Shown piece after piece: positions 30,067 to 37,309 of a stretch of DNA of 38,885 nucleotides. Origin of the DNA: Trebonia sp036501515 (GTDB taxonomy: Bacteria > Actinomycetota > Actinomycetes > Streptosporangiales > Streptosporangiaceae); contig DASYAD010000295.1 in assembly GCA_036501515.1 (NCBI GenBank), positions 1 to 38,885 of the forward strand. Reading direction: 5' to 3'. Made by a program: the position numbers and the translations under genes. Position 1 is the stretch's first letter. The number at the start of each line of letters is the position of its first letter. Below the pieces are notes generated by a model, which was not told the DNA's origin, searched no databases, and was given only the letters and a program-made list of their open reading frames with translations.

Positions 30067-31167
30067 ATGTCATCTCCTGATCCGTCACCGCTTTCCGGCA
30101 CGCTCGTCATCGACCTGAGCGGTTCGGTCGCCGGCCAGTACTGCGGGCGCATGCTCGCCATGAACGGAGCCCGGGTAGTGCTGGTCGAACCGCCCGGCGG
30201 TTCGCCGGTGCGCGGCCACGGGCCGCAGGCTCGCGACGGTGAGTCCTACCTGTTCAGGCACCTGAACCAAGGCAAGGAATCCATCTGCCTTGACCTGGAC
30301 GCCGAGGCGGATGCCGGGGTCATCGGGGCGCTGCTCGACCGGGCCGACGTGGTGATCAGGGACCAGCGGACTCACCTGCCTGGTCCCGCCCGCGAACGGC
30401 TGGTCGAGTGCGTGACCGGCCAGTTCCCGCAGTCCGTGTCCTACGCGAGCTGGCGCGCCACCGAAATGATCCAGCAGGCGCTGGCCGGCGTGATGAACCA
30501 GACCGGGCGGATCGACCGGGAGCCGATCTACGGGGTGGGGGAGCGGGCTTCCTACGCGGCCGGCACCACCGCGTACATCAGCGTCGTCAGCGCCCTGCGG
30601 GAACGCCGCCGCTCGGGCCGTGGACAGCGCGTCGACGCCACCTTGTTTGAGGCGATGGCCGCCGTCGGCCAGAACCTGGTCAGCACGTACAGCTACAACG
30701 GCCTGGCCGAGAACCGGGACCGTTACCCCGGTTTCCTGGCCCAGCTGCGCTGCGCCGACGGCTGGATCACCCTGTTCGCGATACGGAACTGGCCCACCCT
30801 GTGCCACGTCTTCGGGCACGAGGAATGGCTGACGGACCCGCGGTTCGCTGTTCAGGGCGACCGGCTGGCGAACTGGCCGGTCGTTGTCGACCTGATGCAG
30901 CAGAACGCGGCCGGCCGGAAGTGCGACGAGCTGGTCGCGGCGCTGCAGGCCGGCCGGGTGAGCGCGGAACGGATCGCCACGGTCGACGGGCTGGTCCACG
31001 GCGGCCAGTGGGCCGCGAGGCACGTGCTCGGCGAGGCCGGGGACGGGGCGGGCGCCCAGCCGGTGATGCGTGAGCTCTACGAGATATCCGGCGCACGAAC
31101 CTCGGTACGGGCGCCGAGCCCGGGCTTCGACGCCAGCCGGGCCGACGTGCTCGGGAGCCTGCGATGA
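30067..31167 (+). CDS. class III CoA-transferase (CaiB/BaiF family), putative catalytic subunit
   Basis: From ATG 30067, with GGGGAGGGG upstream, the 366-residue product matches family III CoA-transferases. It has LVIDLSGSVAGQYCGRMLAMNGARVVLVEPPGG at the N-terminus, HLNQGKESICLDLD, and SVVSALRERRRSGRGQRVDATLFEAM. By eye, D150 (TGRIDREP) aligns with the aspartate that forms the acyl anhydride in formyl-CoA transferase (Asp169 there). It moves CoA between a donor thioester and a carboxylate. It is followed by a second family member through an ATGA overlap, suggesting a heteromeric enzyme. First gene of the operon controlled by the 30013-30037 palindrome. Confidence 0.86.
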   Translation: MSSPDPSPLSGTLVIDLSGSVAGQYCGRMLAMNGARVVLVEPPGGSPVRGHGPQARDGESYLFRHLNQGKESICLDLDAEADAGVIGALLDRADVVIRDQRTHLPGPARERLVECVTGQFPQSVSYASWRATEMIQQALAGVMNQTGRIDREPIYGVGERASYAAGTTAYISVVSALRERRRSGRGQRVDATLFEAMAAVGQNLVSTYSYNGLAENRDRYPGFLAQLRCADGWITLFAIRNWPTLCHVFGHEEWLTDPRFAVQGDRLANWPVVVDLMQQNAAGRKCDELVAALQAGRVSAERIATVDGLVHGGQWAARHVLGEAGDGAGAQPVMRELYEISGARTSVRAPSPGFDASRADVLGSLR

Positions 31168-32594
31168 GCGCCGCGCCGGCGTCTGGGCCGTTGTCCGGAG
31201 TACGCGTGCTTGAGTTCAGCACCGCTTGGGCTGGGCCGTTCGCAGGCCGTTGCCTGGCGTTCCTCGGCGCCGACGTGATCAAGGTCGAGGCGCCGGCCCA
31301 TCCCGACTCATGGCGGGGATCGCGTTCCGGCGGTGCGCCGAGGTTCTACCCGCGGCCGGCGGTCGACGGGCCCGCCTACGACTGCAACGTGCTGTTCAAT
31401 TCGCAGAACATCGACAAGCGGTCGCTCGCGCTGGACCTGAAGCGCCCCGGCGCGCTGGCGCTGTTCAAACGGCTCGTCGAGCAGTCCGATGTCATCCTGG
31501 CCAACTTCACCCCGGGGGTGCTCGACCGGCTCGGCATCGGCTACGACGCGATGAGCGCCGTCAACCCGGCGATTATCGTCGCCGAGATGCCGGCCTTCGG
31601 ACCGGGCGGGCCGCTGTCGAAGCACCAGGGCATGGGGAAGACCATGGAGCCGGCCACCGGCATGACGTCGCTGATGTCCTACAGCGGCGGCGAGCCGGTG
31701 CTGACCGGACCGGCCCTGATGGACCCGACCGGCGGCCTCAACATGGTCGCCGCCGTGGTTAGCGCCCTTGAGCTGCGGGAACGCACGGGCCACGGCAGCC
31801 GGATCCTGGTGCCGCAGGTCGAGGCCGCCTCGCAGTGGATCGGCGAGTACGTGCTTGCCGCGATCGACGGACTGGCGCCGTCGCTGCCAGGGGGTAACGG
31901 CATTCCCGGCGCCGTCCTGCACGACGCCTTCCCGTGCCGCGGCGAGGACGAGTGGATAGCCATCGCGGCGATGTCAGCCTGGGACTGGCTGCGGCTGGCG
32001 GGCGTGCTCGAACTGCCGGCTGAGACCGCCGCCTGGCTCGCGCCGCGGGACGAACGGCCCGCCGCCGGGTCCGGTGACACCGCCGCGTCCGGTGACGCCG
32101 GGTCCGGTGACACGGCCGCGGCTCGCCGCGACGCCGTCCAGCGGGCCACCGCCGCCTGGGACAAGCACGAGCTGGCGGGCCGGCTGCAGGCGGCCGGGGT
32201 GGCCGCCGCCCCGGTGCTGAAGGGTGAGGAAGTGGCGACGAGCGCCGAGATGCGCGCGGCGGGGCTCATCGTCACGCTTGACCACCCGCGGGTGGGCCCG
32301 CGCGAGTACTCCGGCCTGGCGTTCCGGTTCGACCGGACTCCGGTCTCGCACCACGCGGCCGCACCGCTGTTCGGTGAGCACAACGACCAGGTTCTCGGCG
32401 AACTGCTCGGGTTCGGCCCCGAGCAGCTGGCGGACCTGCGCGCCGCCGGGGTCATCGCCGACGAGCCAACCGGGGACACCGACAGTCCCACGGCCCGCCC
32501 GCCCGTTCCTTCCGGCCGGGGCGGTGCCTGGGCAGTGAACACGACGACCGTGAACACCACGGCAGTGACAGCGCAGAAAACCGGAGGCAACTAG
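31164..32594 (+). CDS. class III CoA-transferase (CaiB/BaiF family), apparently lacking the catalytic aspartate
   Basis: The 476-residue product has the family III fold: VRVLEFSTAWAGPFAGRCLAFLGADVIKVEAP, NIDKRSLALDLKRP, ANFTPGVLDRLGIGYDAM and VSALELRERTGHG. Where active enzymes have xDGPP, this protein reads SGGEP, placing G175 at the position of the catalytic aspartate. Two repetitive inserts are visible: SGDTAA/SGDAG repeats near residue 305 and a Thr/Val/Asn tail (NTTTVNTTAV). It is longer than the usual ~400 residues because of these and its Pro-rich C-terminus. Its start overlaps the upstream CoA-transferase gene (ATGA). A structural or CoA-binding subunit, as in BbsE/BbsF-type heteromers, is my inference. 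Confidence 0.84.
   Translation: MSAAPASGPLSGVRVLEFSTAWAGPFAGRCLAFLGADVIKVEAPAHPDSWRGSRSGGAPRFYPRPAVDGPAYDCNVLFNSQNIDKRSLALDLKRPGALALFKRLVEQSDVILANFTPGVLDRLGIGYDAMSAVNPAIIVAEMPAFGPGGPLSKHQGMGKTMEPATGMTSLMSYSGGEPVLTGPALMDPTGGLNMVAAVVSALELRERTGHGSRILVPQVEAASQWIGEYVLAAIDGLAPSLPGGNGIPGAVLHDAFPCRGEDEWIAIAAMSAWDWLRLAGVLELPAETAAWLAPRDERPAAGSGDTAASGDAGSGDTAAARRDAVQRATAAWDKHELAGRLQAAGVAAAPVLKGEEVATSAEMRAAGLIVTLDHPRVGPREYSGLAFRFDRTPVSHHAAAPLFGEHNDQVLGELLGFGPEQLADLRAAGVIADEPTGDTDSPTARPPVPSGRGGAWAVNTTTVNTTAVTAQKTGGN
32070..32111 (+). repeat. three copies of TCCGGTGAC inside the second CoA-transferase gene
   Basis: The 9-bp unit starts at 32070, 32088 and 32103 (spacings 18 and 15 bp), coding for SGD in a Ser/Gly/Asp/Ala-rich linker. 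Spacing is always a multiple of three, so the frame is kept. Confidence 0.75.
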
Positions 32595-33838
32595 TGTCCG
32601 AGTCCACGACCGAACCCCGCCCGGTCGACTACAGCGAGGCGGCCGAGGCTTTCCGGGCGGAGGTCCGCGCCTGGCTGGCGGAAAACGGACCGGACGAGCT
32701 GCGCGGGATCGCCGCCGCGCCGCGCTCGCCCGGTCCCGAGCTGAAGGCGCGGCTGCGCCGCTGGGCTGACCAGATGACCGAAGCCGGGCTCATGTGCATC
32801 ACCTGGCCGGCCGAGTACGGCGGCCGCGGCCTGTCCGGGGTCGAGGTCGCCATCATGAACGAGGAGTTCGGCCGGGCCCAGTTGCCCAGGCTCACCAGGG
32901 GCATGGGGGAGAGCCTCGTCGGGCCTGCCGTGATCGGCCACGCGACCGAGGAGCAGAAGCGGCGGGTGCTGCCGCCGATCATCACCGGCGAGCACGTCTA
33001 CTGCCAGGGATTTTCCGAGCCGGGGGCGGGGTCGGACCTGGCCAGCCTGCGCACCAGGGGTGTGGTCGACGGCGATGAGATCGTGATCGACGGCCAGAAG
33101 ATCTGGACGTCGAACTTCGCCGGGGCGAACATGGTCTTCGTGCTCTGCCGGACCGACCCGGCCGCGCCGAAGCACGCGGGCATCTCCTACGTGCTGGTGC
33201 CGGTCGAAGTCGACGGCCGCCCGAACGGCATCGAGTTCCGCCCCATCGTCCGGATGAACGGGAAGGCGCACTTCGCCGAGACGTTCTTCACCGGGGCCAG
33301 GACGCCGCTCGACAACGTCATCGGCGGGCTGAACAACGGCTGGAAAGTCGCCATGACCACCCTCGGCAGTGAACGGGGCGGCAGCTCTACCACCCAGCAC
33401 GTCGCGTTCCTGCACGACTTCTGGGATCTGGTCGAACTGGTCCGCAAGCGCGGCCTTGCGGGTGATACCGCGGTCCGTGAGCAGCTGGCATGGGCCTTCG
33501 AGAACATCGAGGTCATCAGGTACACGGGCCTGCAACTGCTCGCCGAGCTCGCGGCCGGGCACCGCGCCACGACGACGGGCAACGGCTCCGCGGCCAAGAT
33601 CCGCTGGTCGGAATTCCAGCGCCGGTTCGCCGAGATCTGCATGGACCTGCAAGGGCCGCGGTCCCTGGTGACAGGCGAGGACTACGAACTCGACCGGTGG
33701 CAGGACTTGTTCTTCACTACCCGGTCGCACACCATCTGGGGCGGCACCGCGGAGATCCAGCGCAACATCATCGCGGAGCGCGTTCTCGGGCTGCCGAAGG
33801 AATCACGGCCTGCGGATGAGAAGGGGGCGGCGCGATGA
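32594..33838 (+). CDS. acyl-CoA dehydrogenase, putative catalytic subunit of a heteromeric (steroid-type) enzyme
   Basis: The GTG at 32594 shares one base with the previous stop and has GGAGG 7 bp upstream; the product has 414 residues. Motifs: WPAEYGGRGLSG, GFSEPGAGSDLASL, KIWTSNFAGANMV and TIWGGTAEIQRNIIAERVLGLP. The usual YE-G-T glutamate is replaced by Gly; E260 (LGSERGG) lies where long-chain-type enzymes put their base on helix G. This is the pattern of the catalytic partner in ChsE/FadE26-29-type heterotetramers acting on bulky (steroid or cyclic) acyl-CoAs. The next gene, overlapping by ATGA, encodes a degenerate ACAD that would be the second subunit. Confidence 0.88.
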   Translation: MSESTTEPRPVDYSEAAEAFRAEVRAWLAENGPDELRGIAAAPRSPGPELKARLRRWADQMTEAGLMCITWPAEYGGRGLSGVEVAIMNEEFGRAQLPRLTRGMGESLVGPAVIGHATEEQKRRVLPPIITGEHVYCQGFSEPGAGSDLASLRTRGVVDGDEIVIDGQKIWTSNFAGANMVFVLCRTDPAAPKHAGISYVLVPVEVDGRPNGIEFRPIVRMNGKAHFAETFFTGARTPLDNVIGGLNNGWKVAMTTLGSERGGSSTTQHVAFLHDFWDLVELVRKRGLAGDTAVREQLAWAFENIEVIRYTGLQLLAELAAGHRATTTGNGSAAKIRWSEFQRRFAEICMDLQGPRSLVTGEDYELDRWQDLFFTTRSHTIWGGTAEIQRNIIAERVLGLPKESRPADEKGAAR

Positions 33839-34947
33839 GCCTCGCCAAGACGGAAGAACTGCGCCAGCTGCAGGAGTCGGTCAGGCACCTGCTGGCCGAC
33901 CAGATGCCGCTGACCAGGGTCAGGGAGATCGCGGCGGCGGGCAGCGGTGCCGACCCGCGGCTCAGCGCGCTGCTGGCCGATATCGGCGTGCCGAGCCTGC
34001 CGGTGCCCGAGGAGTACGGCGGCGTCGGCAGCGGGTACGCCGAGCTGGTCTGCGTGTTCGAGGAATTCGGCCGCAGCCTGGCGCCGGTGCCCTATCTGGC
34101 GACGCTCGGCCTCGGCGTGCCCGCGCTGCTCGCGAGCCAGGACGAGGAAGCGCTCAGGGACTACCTGCCCCGGGTGGCCGCGGGCGACCTGACGATCGCG
34201 CTGGCGTGGGTCGAGGCTGGCGGCGACTGGGACACGCCGGCGGCCACGTCCGCCAGCCAGGCCGCTGACGGCACCTGGACGGTCAGCGGGGAAAAGGTCT
34301 ACGTGCTCGACGGGCAGAGCGCCGGCCTGCTGCTGGTGCCAGCCAGGACCGGGGAGGGGGACGCGCTGTTCGCCGTCGACGGGGCGGCCGCCGGCCTCGC
34401 ACGCGCGGTCACCCCGACCCTCGACCAGACGCGGCCGCTCGCCCGGGTCACGTTCGCGGACGCGCCGGCCCGTCTTGTCGGCCCGCGTTCCGGCGGCCAG
34501 GACATCCTGTCGGCGGCCCTGGACCACGCCGCGGTGCTGCTCGCGGCGGAGATGGCCGGCGGCGCGCAGGCCTGCCTGGACATGAGCGTGCAGTACGCCA
34601 AGATCCGCGAGCAGTTCGGCCGGCCGATCGGGTCCTTCCAGGCCATCAAGCACAAGTGCGCCGAGATCATGGTGGCCGTCGAGGGCGCCCGCGGCGCCGT
34701 TACCTACGGAGGCTGGGCGGCGACCGAGAGCCCGGCCGAGCTGCCCGTCGTCTCCGTGATCGCCAAGCTCGCCGCGGGCGAGGCCTATTTCCGGGCGGCG
34801 GCCGAGAACGTGCAGATTCACGGCGGCATCGGCTTTACCTGGGAGCACGACGCCCACCTGTATTTCAAGCGCGCCGAGTCGTCGGTGCTGCTGTTCGGCG
34901 ACCTCAGCGCCTTCCGGCGCAAGCTCGCCGACCGCATCGGCATCTGA
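33835..34947 (+). CDS. acyl-CoA dehydrogenase-family protein, putative non-catalytic partner subunit
   Basis: The 370-residue product keeps the ACAD fold (VPEEYGGVGSGYAELVCVFEEFGRSLAPVPYLATLG, QYAKIREQFGRPIGSFQAIKHKCAEIMV, QIHGGIGFTWEHDAHLYFKRAESS). It lacks a recognisable catalytic glutamate: the C-terminal motif reads LLFGDLSAFRRKLADRIG instead of YEGTxQIQ. The middle FAD-binding stretch is weak (ALAWVEAGGDWDTPA instead of xxTEPxxGSD). In steroid-type heterotetrameric ACADs one subunit is degenerate in this way and shares the FAD site with its partner. The ATGA overlap with the upstream ACAD supports equal expression. Alone it would probably be inactive. Confidence 0.86.
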   Translation: MSLAKTEELRQLQESVRHLLADQMPLTRVREIAAAGSGADPRLSALLADIGVPSLPVPEEYGGVGSGYAELVCVFEEFGRSLAPVPYLATLGLGVPALLASQDEEALRDYLPRVAAGDLTIALAWVEAGGDWDTPAATSASQAADGTWTVSGEKVYVLDGQSAGLLLVPARTGEGDALFAVDGAAAGLARAVTPTLDQTRPLARVTFADAPARLVGPRSGGQDILSAALDHAAVLLAAEMAGGAQACLDMSVQYAKIREQFGRPIGSFQAIKHKCAEIMVAVEGARGAVTYGGWAATESPAELPVVSVIAKLAAGEAYFRAAAENVQIHGGIGFTWEHDAHLYFKRAESSVLLFGDLSAFRRKLADRIGI

Positions 34948-34983
34948 CCGGCCAGACCACCGACCCGCAGAAGTGAGGAAACC

Positions 34984-35853
34984 ATGACCGCTCAGCTCGC
35001 CACCGACTACGAGTCGATCATCGTCGAACAGGACGGGCCGGTCGGCATCGTCACCCTGAACCGGCCCGACCAGCTCAATTCCTGGGACTGGCTCATGTCG
35101 GCCGAGATGAACGACGCGTTCGGCCGCTTCGACAACGACGACGACGTCCGTGCGATCGTGCTGACCGGGGCAGGCCGGGCGTTCTGCGCGGGAGCCGGGC
35201 TGCGGTCCTCAGGCGCGACCTTCGACGGTTCGCTGACCAGGGACGCGGTCGACGCCAAGTACCCCAACGGGCGCCGTGGCGCCTCGCAGCTGCGCACCCC
35301 GGTCATCGCCGCCATCAACGGCGCGGCCGTCGGTGCCGGCATCACCATGGCCCTGCGCTGCGACATCAGGTACGTCGCGGAGGACGCGAAGCTGGGCTTC
35401 GTGTTCAACAGGCGCGGCGTCATCCCCGACGCCGACCTGCTCTGGAGCCTGCCGCGCTACATCGGCTACTCCCGCGCTATCGACCTGCTGCTGACCGGCC
35501 GGATCTTCCGCGGCCGCGAGGCCTACGACCTGGGGCTCGTGTCCCGGGCCTTGCCGGCCGAAGAGGTGCTGCCCGCCGCACTTGAGGCCGCCCGCGACAT
35601 CGCCGCGAACGTCGCGCCTGTGTCGGCCGCGATCACCAAGCTCGTCGCGGACGCCTTCCTTCAGGAGACCGACCGGGCAGGAGCGCTCGAACTCGAACGG
35701 CTGCTGTTCCGCTGGGCCGGCCAGCACGCGGACGCACCGGAAGGAGTCGACGCGTTCCGTCACAAGCGCACGCCGCAGTGGTCGCTGTCGAAGACGAACG
35801 ACTTCCCCGTCGAGCTTTTCGACGACAATCGCAACGACAAGGGCACCGACTGA
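34984..35853 (+). CDS. crotonase/enoyl-CoA hydratase-family protein
   Basis: The ATG at 34984 has GTGAGGA upstream; the product has 289 residues. The crotonase oxyanion-hole segments are GAGRAFCAGAGL and AAINGAAVGAGITMALRCDIRYVAEDAKLGFVFNRRGVIPDADLLWSLPRYIG. In the mycobacterial subgroup that reads RRGIVPEA, the glutamate is here D149 (VIPDA), and the position of the second crotonase glutamate is D167. It may hydrate the double bond made by the ACAD pair, or isomerise or hydrolyse a related thioester. Altered acidic residues make the exact reaction uncertain. Gap of 36 bp from the ACAD gene; same operon. Confidence 0.87.
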   Translation: MTAQLATDYESIIVEQDGPVGIVTLNRPDQLNSWDWLMSAEMNDAFGRFDNDDDVRAIVLTGAGRAFCAGAGLRSSGATFDGSLTRDAVDAKYPNGRRGASQLRTPVIAAINGAAVGAGITMALRCDIRYVAEDAKLGFVFNRRGVIPDADLLWSLPRYIGYSRAIDLLLTGRIFRGREAYDLGLVSRALPAEEVLPAALEAARDIAANVAPVSAAITKLVADAFLQETDRAGALELERLLFRWAGQHADAPEGVDAFRHKRTPQWSLSKTNDFPVELFDDNRNDKGTD

Positions 35854-35932
35854 CGGCCGATCTGCGCCGCGACTCTCCTCTGCGCCCAGGCCGCCGGTAG
35901 GCTGGTGCTTCTTCACAGACAGAGGTAGGTCG

Positions 35933-36556
35933 ATGCCGGACGCCGCAAGCGAGACCATTCGCGACGATGGCGGTGCGCCGCTCGATGGCCGGACGCTGCG
36001 CGCTGAGCGCACGCGCCGGGCCATCGTCGCGGCGCACATGGACCTGATGTGCGAAGGAGACCTGCGGCCGACCGGCGAGCGGATCGCCCGCCGGGCAAAG
36101 GTGTCCCTGCGGGCCCTGTGGAGCAACTTCAGTGACCTGGAAAGCCTCTTCGCCGCCTCCGGGCGCAAGTCGTGGGAAATGCGCAACGAGGCGTACCAGC
36201 CCGTCTCCGTCAGCCTGCCGCTGGCGGAGCGCATCGACGCCTTCTGCCGCCAGCGGGTCGCGATCCTCGAACTGATCGCTCCCGCCTCCCGGGCCGCGCA
36301 GATCCGCATCCCCTTCTCCGCCGAGCTGAAGCGCAGCCGCGCCGTGCACAACGAAGCGGTGCGGGAGGAGATCGAGACCCTGTTCGCCGAGGAACTGGCC
36401 GCGTTCGGCCCCGAGCGCCCCGAGGTCGTCCTCGCGCTGCTCAACGCCACCACCTGGCCGGCCTGGATGTCACTGCGCGACGACCTCGGCCACGACGGGG
36501 CGTCCGCCCTGCGGGTCATGCGCCGCACGGTCACCGCGCTCTTGCGGCCTCTTTAG
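35933..36556 (+). CDS. TetR-family transcriptional regulator
   Basis: From ATG 35933, with AGAGG 7 bp before, the protein has 207 residues. The N-terminal DNA-binding part (residues 22-78: RAERTRRAIVAAHMDLMCEGDLRPTGERIARRAKVSLRALWSNFSDLESLF) is a recognisable but divergent TetR helix-turn-helix, with W-SNF replacing the usual Y-YHF. The ligand domain carries ERIDAFCRQRVAILELIAPASRAAQIR and ends TTWPAWMSLRDDLGHDGASALRVMRRTVTALL. It lies 79 bp after the crotonase gene and may be co-transcribed or use its own weak TAGGCT -10 (35898). It is a natural candidate to bind the palindrome at 30013-30037. The longer frame upstream of this start covers the crotonase gene and is a shadow. Confidence 0.85.
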   Translation: MPDAASETIRDDGGAPLDGRTLRAERTRRAIVAAHMDLMCEGDLRPTGERIARRAKVSLRALWSNFSDLESLFAASGRKSWEMRNEAYQPVSVSLPLAERIDAFCRQRVAILELIAPASRAAQIRIPFSAELKRSRAVHNEAVREEIETLFAEELAAFGPERPEVVLALLNATTWPAWMSLRDDLGHDGASALRVMRRTVTALLRPL

Positions 36557-36581
36557 CCGGCAGGCCGCGGGGCCGCCGCGC

Positions 36582-36731
36582 CTACGTCAAGCCGACGGTG
36601 CTGGTTCCGAGTACGGAGGCCGCCCACGCCAGGTCCTCGTCGGTCACGCCCGCCTCTGCCGCCAGCTCGTCGGCGAACTGGCGGGCGACTGCCCAGCGGG
36701 CCTCTTCGCCTGCGACGTCACTGGTCGTCAT
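36582..36731 (-). CDS. small hypothetical protein (about 49 aa)
   Basis: From ATG 36731 the frame encodes MTTSDVAGEEARWAV followed by ARQFADELAAEAGVTDEDLAWAASVLGTSTVGLT, an acidic, helical, Ala-rich protein with no membrane segment. A TTG at 36776 would add 15 residues and is an alternative start. It is divergent from the MarR gene and shares its regulatory region. Codon use fits the genome. I know no function. The absence of a clear ribosome site keeps confidence moderate. Confidence 0.48.
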   Translation of the reverse strand: MTTSDVAGEEARWAVARQFADELAAEAGVTDEDLAWAASVLGTSTVGLT

Positions 36732-36779
36732 CGACTCATGATGCGGCACGTTGGTCCTCAGCGCACACTCGGTCAAATA

Positions 36780-36827
36780 TTAGAAGCTCAGGTTTGCAAA
36801 GTTCAGTTTGGAAGGCTAAGCTTCTAA
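36780..36827. promoter_or_regulatory. widely spaced inverted repeat before the MarR gene
   Basis: TTAGAAGCT (36780-36788) and AGCTTCTAA (36819-36827) are exact inverted copies 30 bp apart, in an AT-rich stretch that stands out from the surroundings. The right arm ends 2 bp before the MarR ATG at 36830. The palindrome TTTGCAAA lies between the arms. Likely the autoregulatory region, with two half-sites or a loop. Confidence 0.5.
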
Positions 36828-36829
36828 AT

Positions 36830-37276
36830 ATGAGCGAGGCTGAGGACCGGGACGCGATACGGGCCACCGCTGCCCGCCTGCGGGTCAGTATCGGCGCGGT
36901 GAAACGCCGCGCCCGCGACGCCGTGAGCGAGGGTGACCTGACGGGGCCGCAGCTCACCGCCCTGTCGCGGCTGGACCGGCTCGGCCCGTCGACGACCGCC
37001 GAGCTGGCGAGGCGGGAGCAGATCACCCCGCAGGCGATGGGGGCCACGATCGCCAGCCTGGAAGAGCGCGGTCTGGTGGCACGCGCGCCGGACGCCGCCG
37101 ACGGGCGCCGTTCGATCCTCAGGCTCACCCCGGCCGGACGGACCGCGATCCACTCGGAGCGCAGCGCCGTCGCCGACAGGATCGCCACCGCCCTCGAGGA
37201 TTCGTTCACCAAGGAGGAGCGCGCGGTCCTCGAGGCCGCGGCGCCGCTGATCGAGCGGCTCGCCGACTTCCTGTAA
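36830..37276 (+). CDS. MarR-family transcriptional regulator
   Basis: The ATG at 36830 gives a 148-residue protein. The MarR winged helix spans residues 38-105: TGPQLTALSRLDRLGPSTTAELARREQITPQAMGATIASLEERGLVARAPDAADGRRSILRLT. The DGRR wing is diagnostic. Dimerisation helices flank it. MarR proteins usually repress a neighbouring efflux gene and release DNA on binding a phenolic or other small ligand. The MFS gene starts 33 bp downstream in the same direction. The upstream frame extension from TTG 36794 runs through the inverted repeat and is not favoured. Translation may be near-leaderless, since the operator touches the start. Confidence 0.9.
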   Translation: MSEAEDRDAIRATAARLRVSIGAVKRRARDAVSEGDLTGPQLTALSRLDRLGPSTTAELARREQITPQAMGATIASLEERGLVARAPDAADGRRSILRLTPAGRTAIHSERSAVADRIATALEDSFTKEERAVLEAAAPLIERLADFL

Positions 37277-37309
37277 CCACCGCGCATGCGCCGCCAACTG
37301 GAGCCCGCT

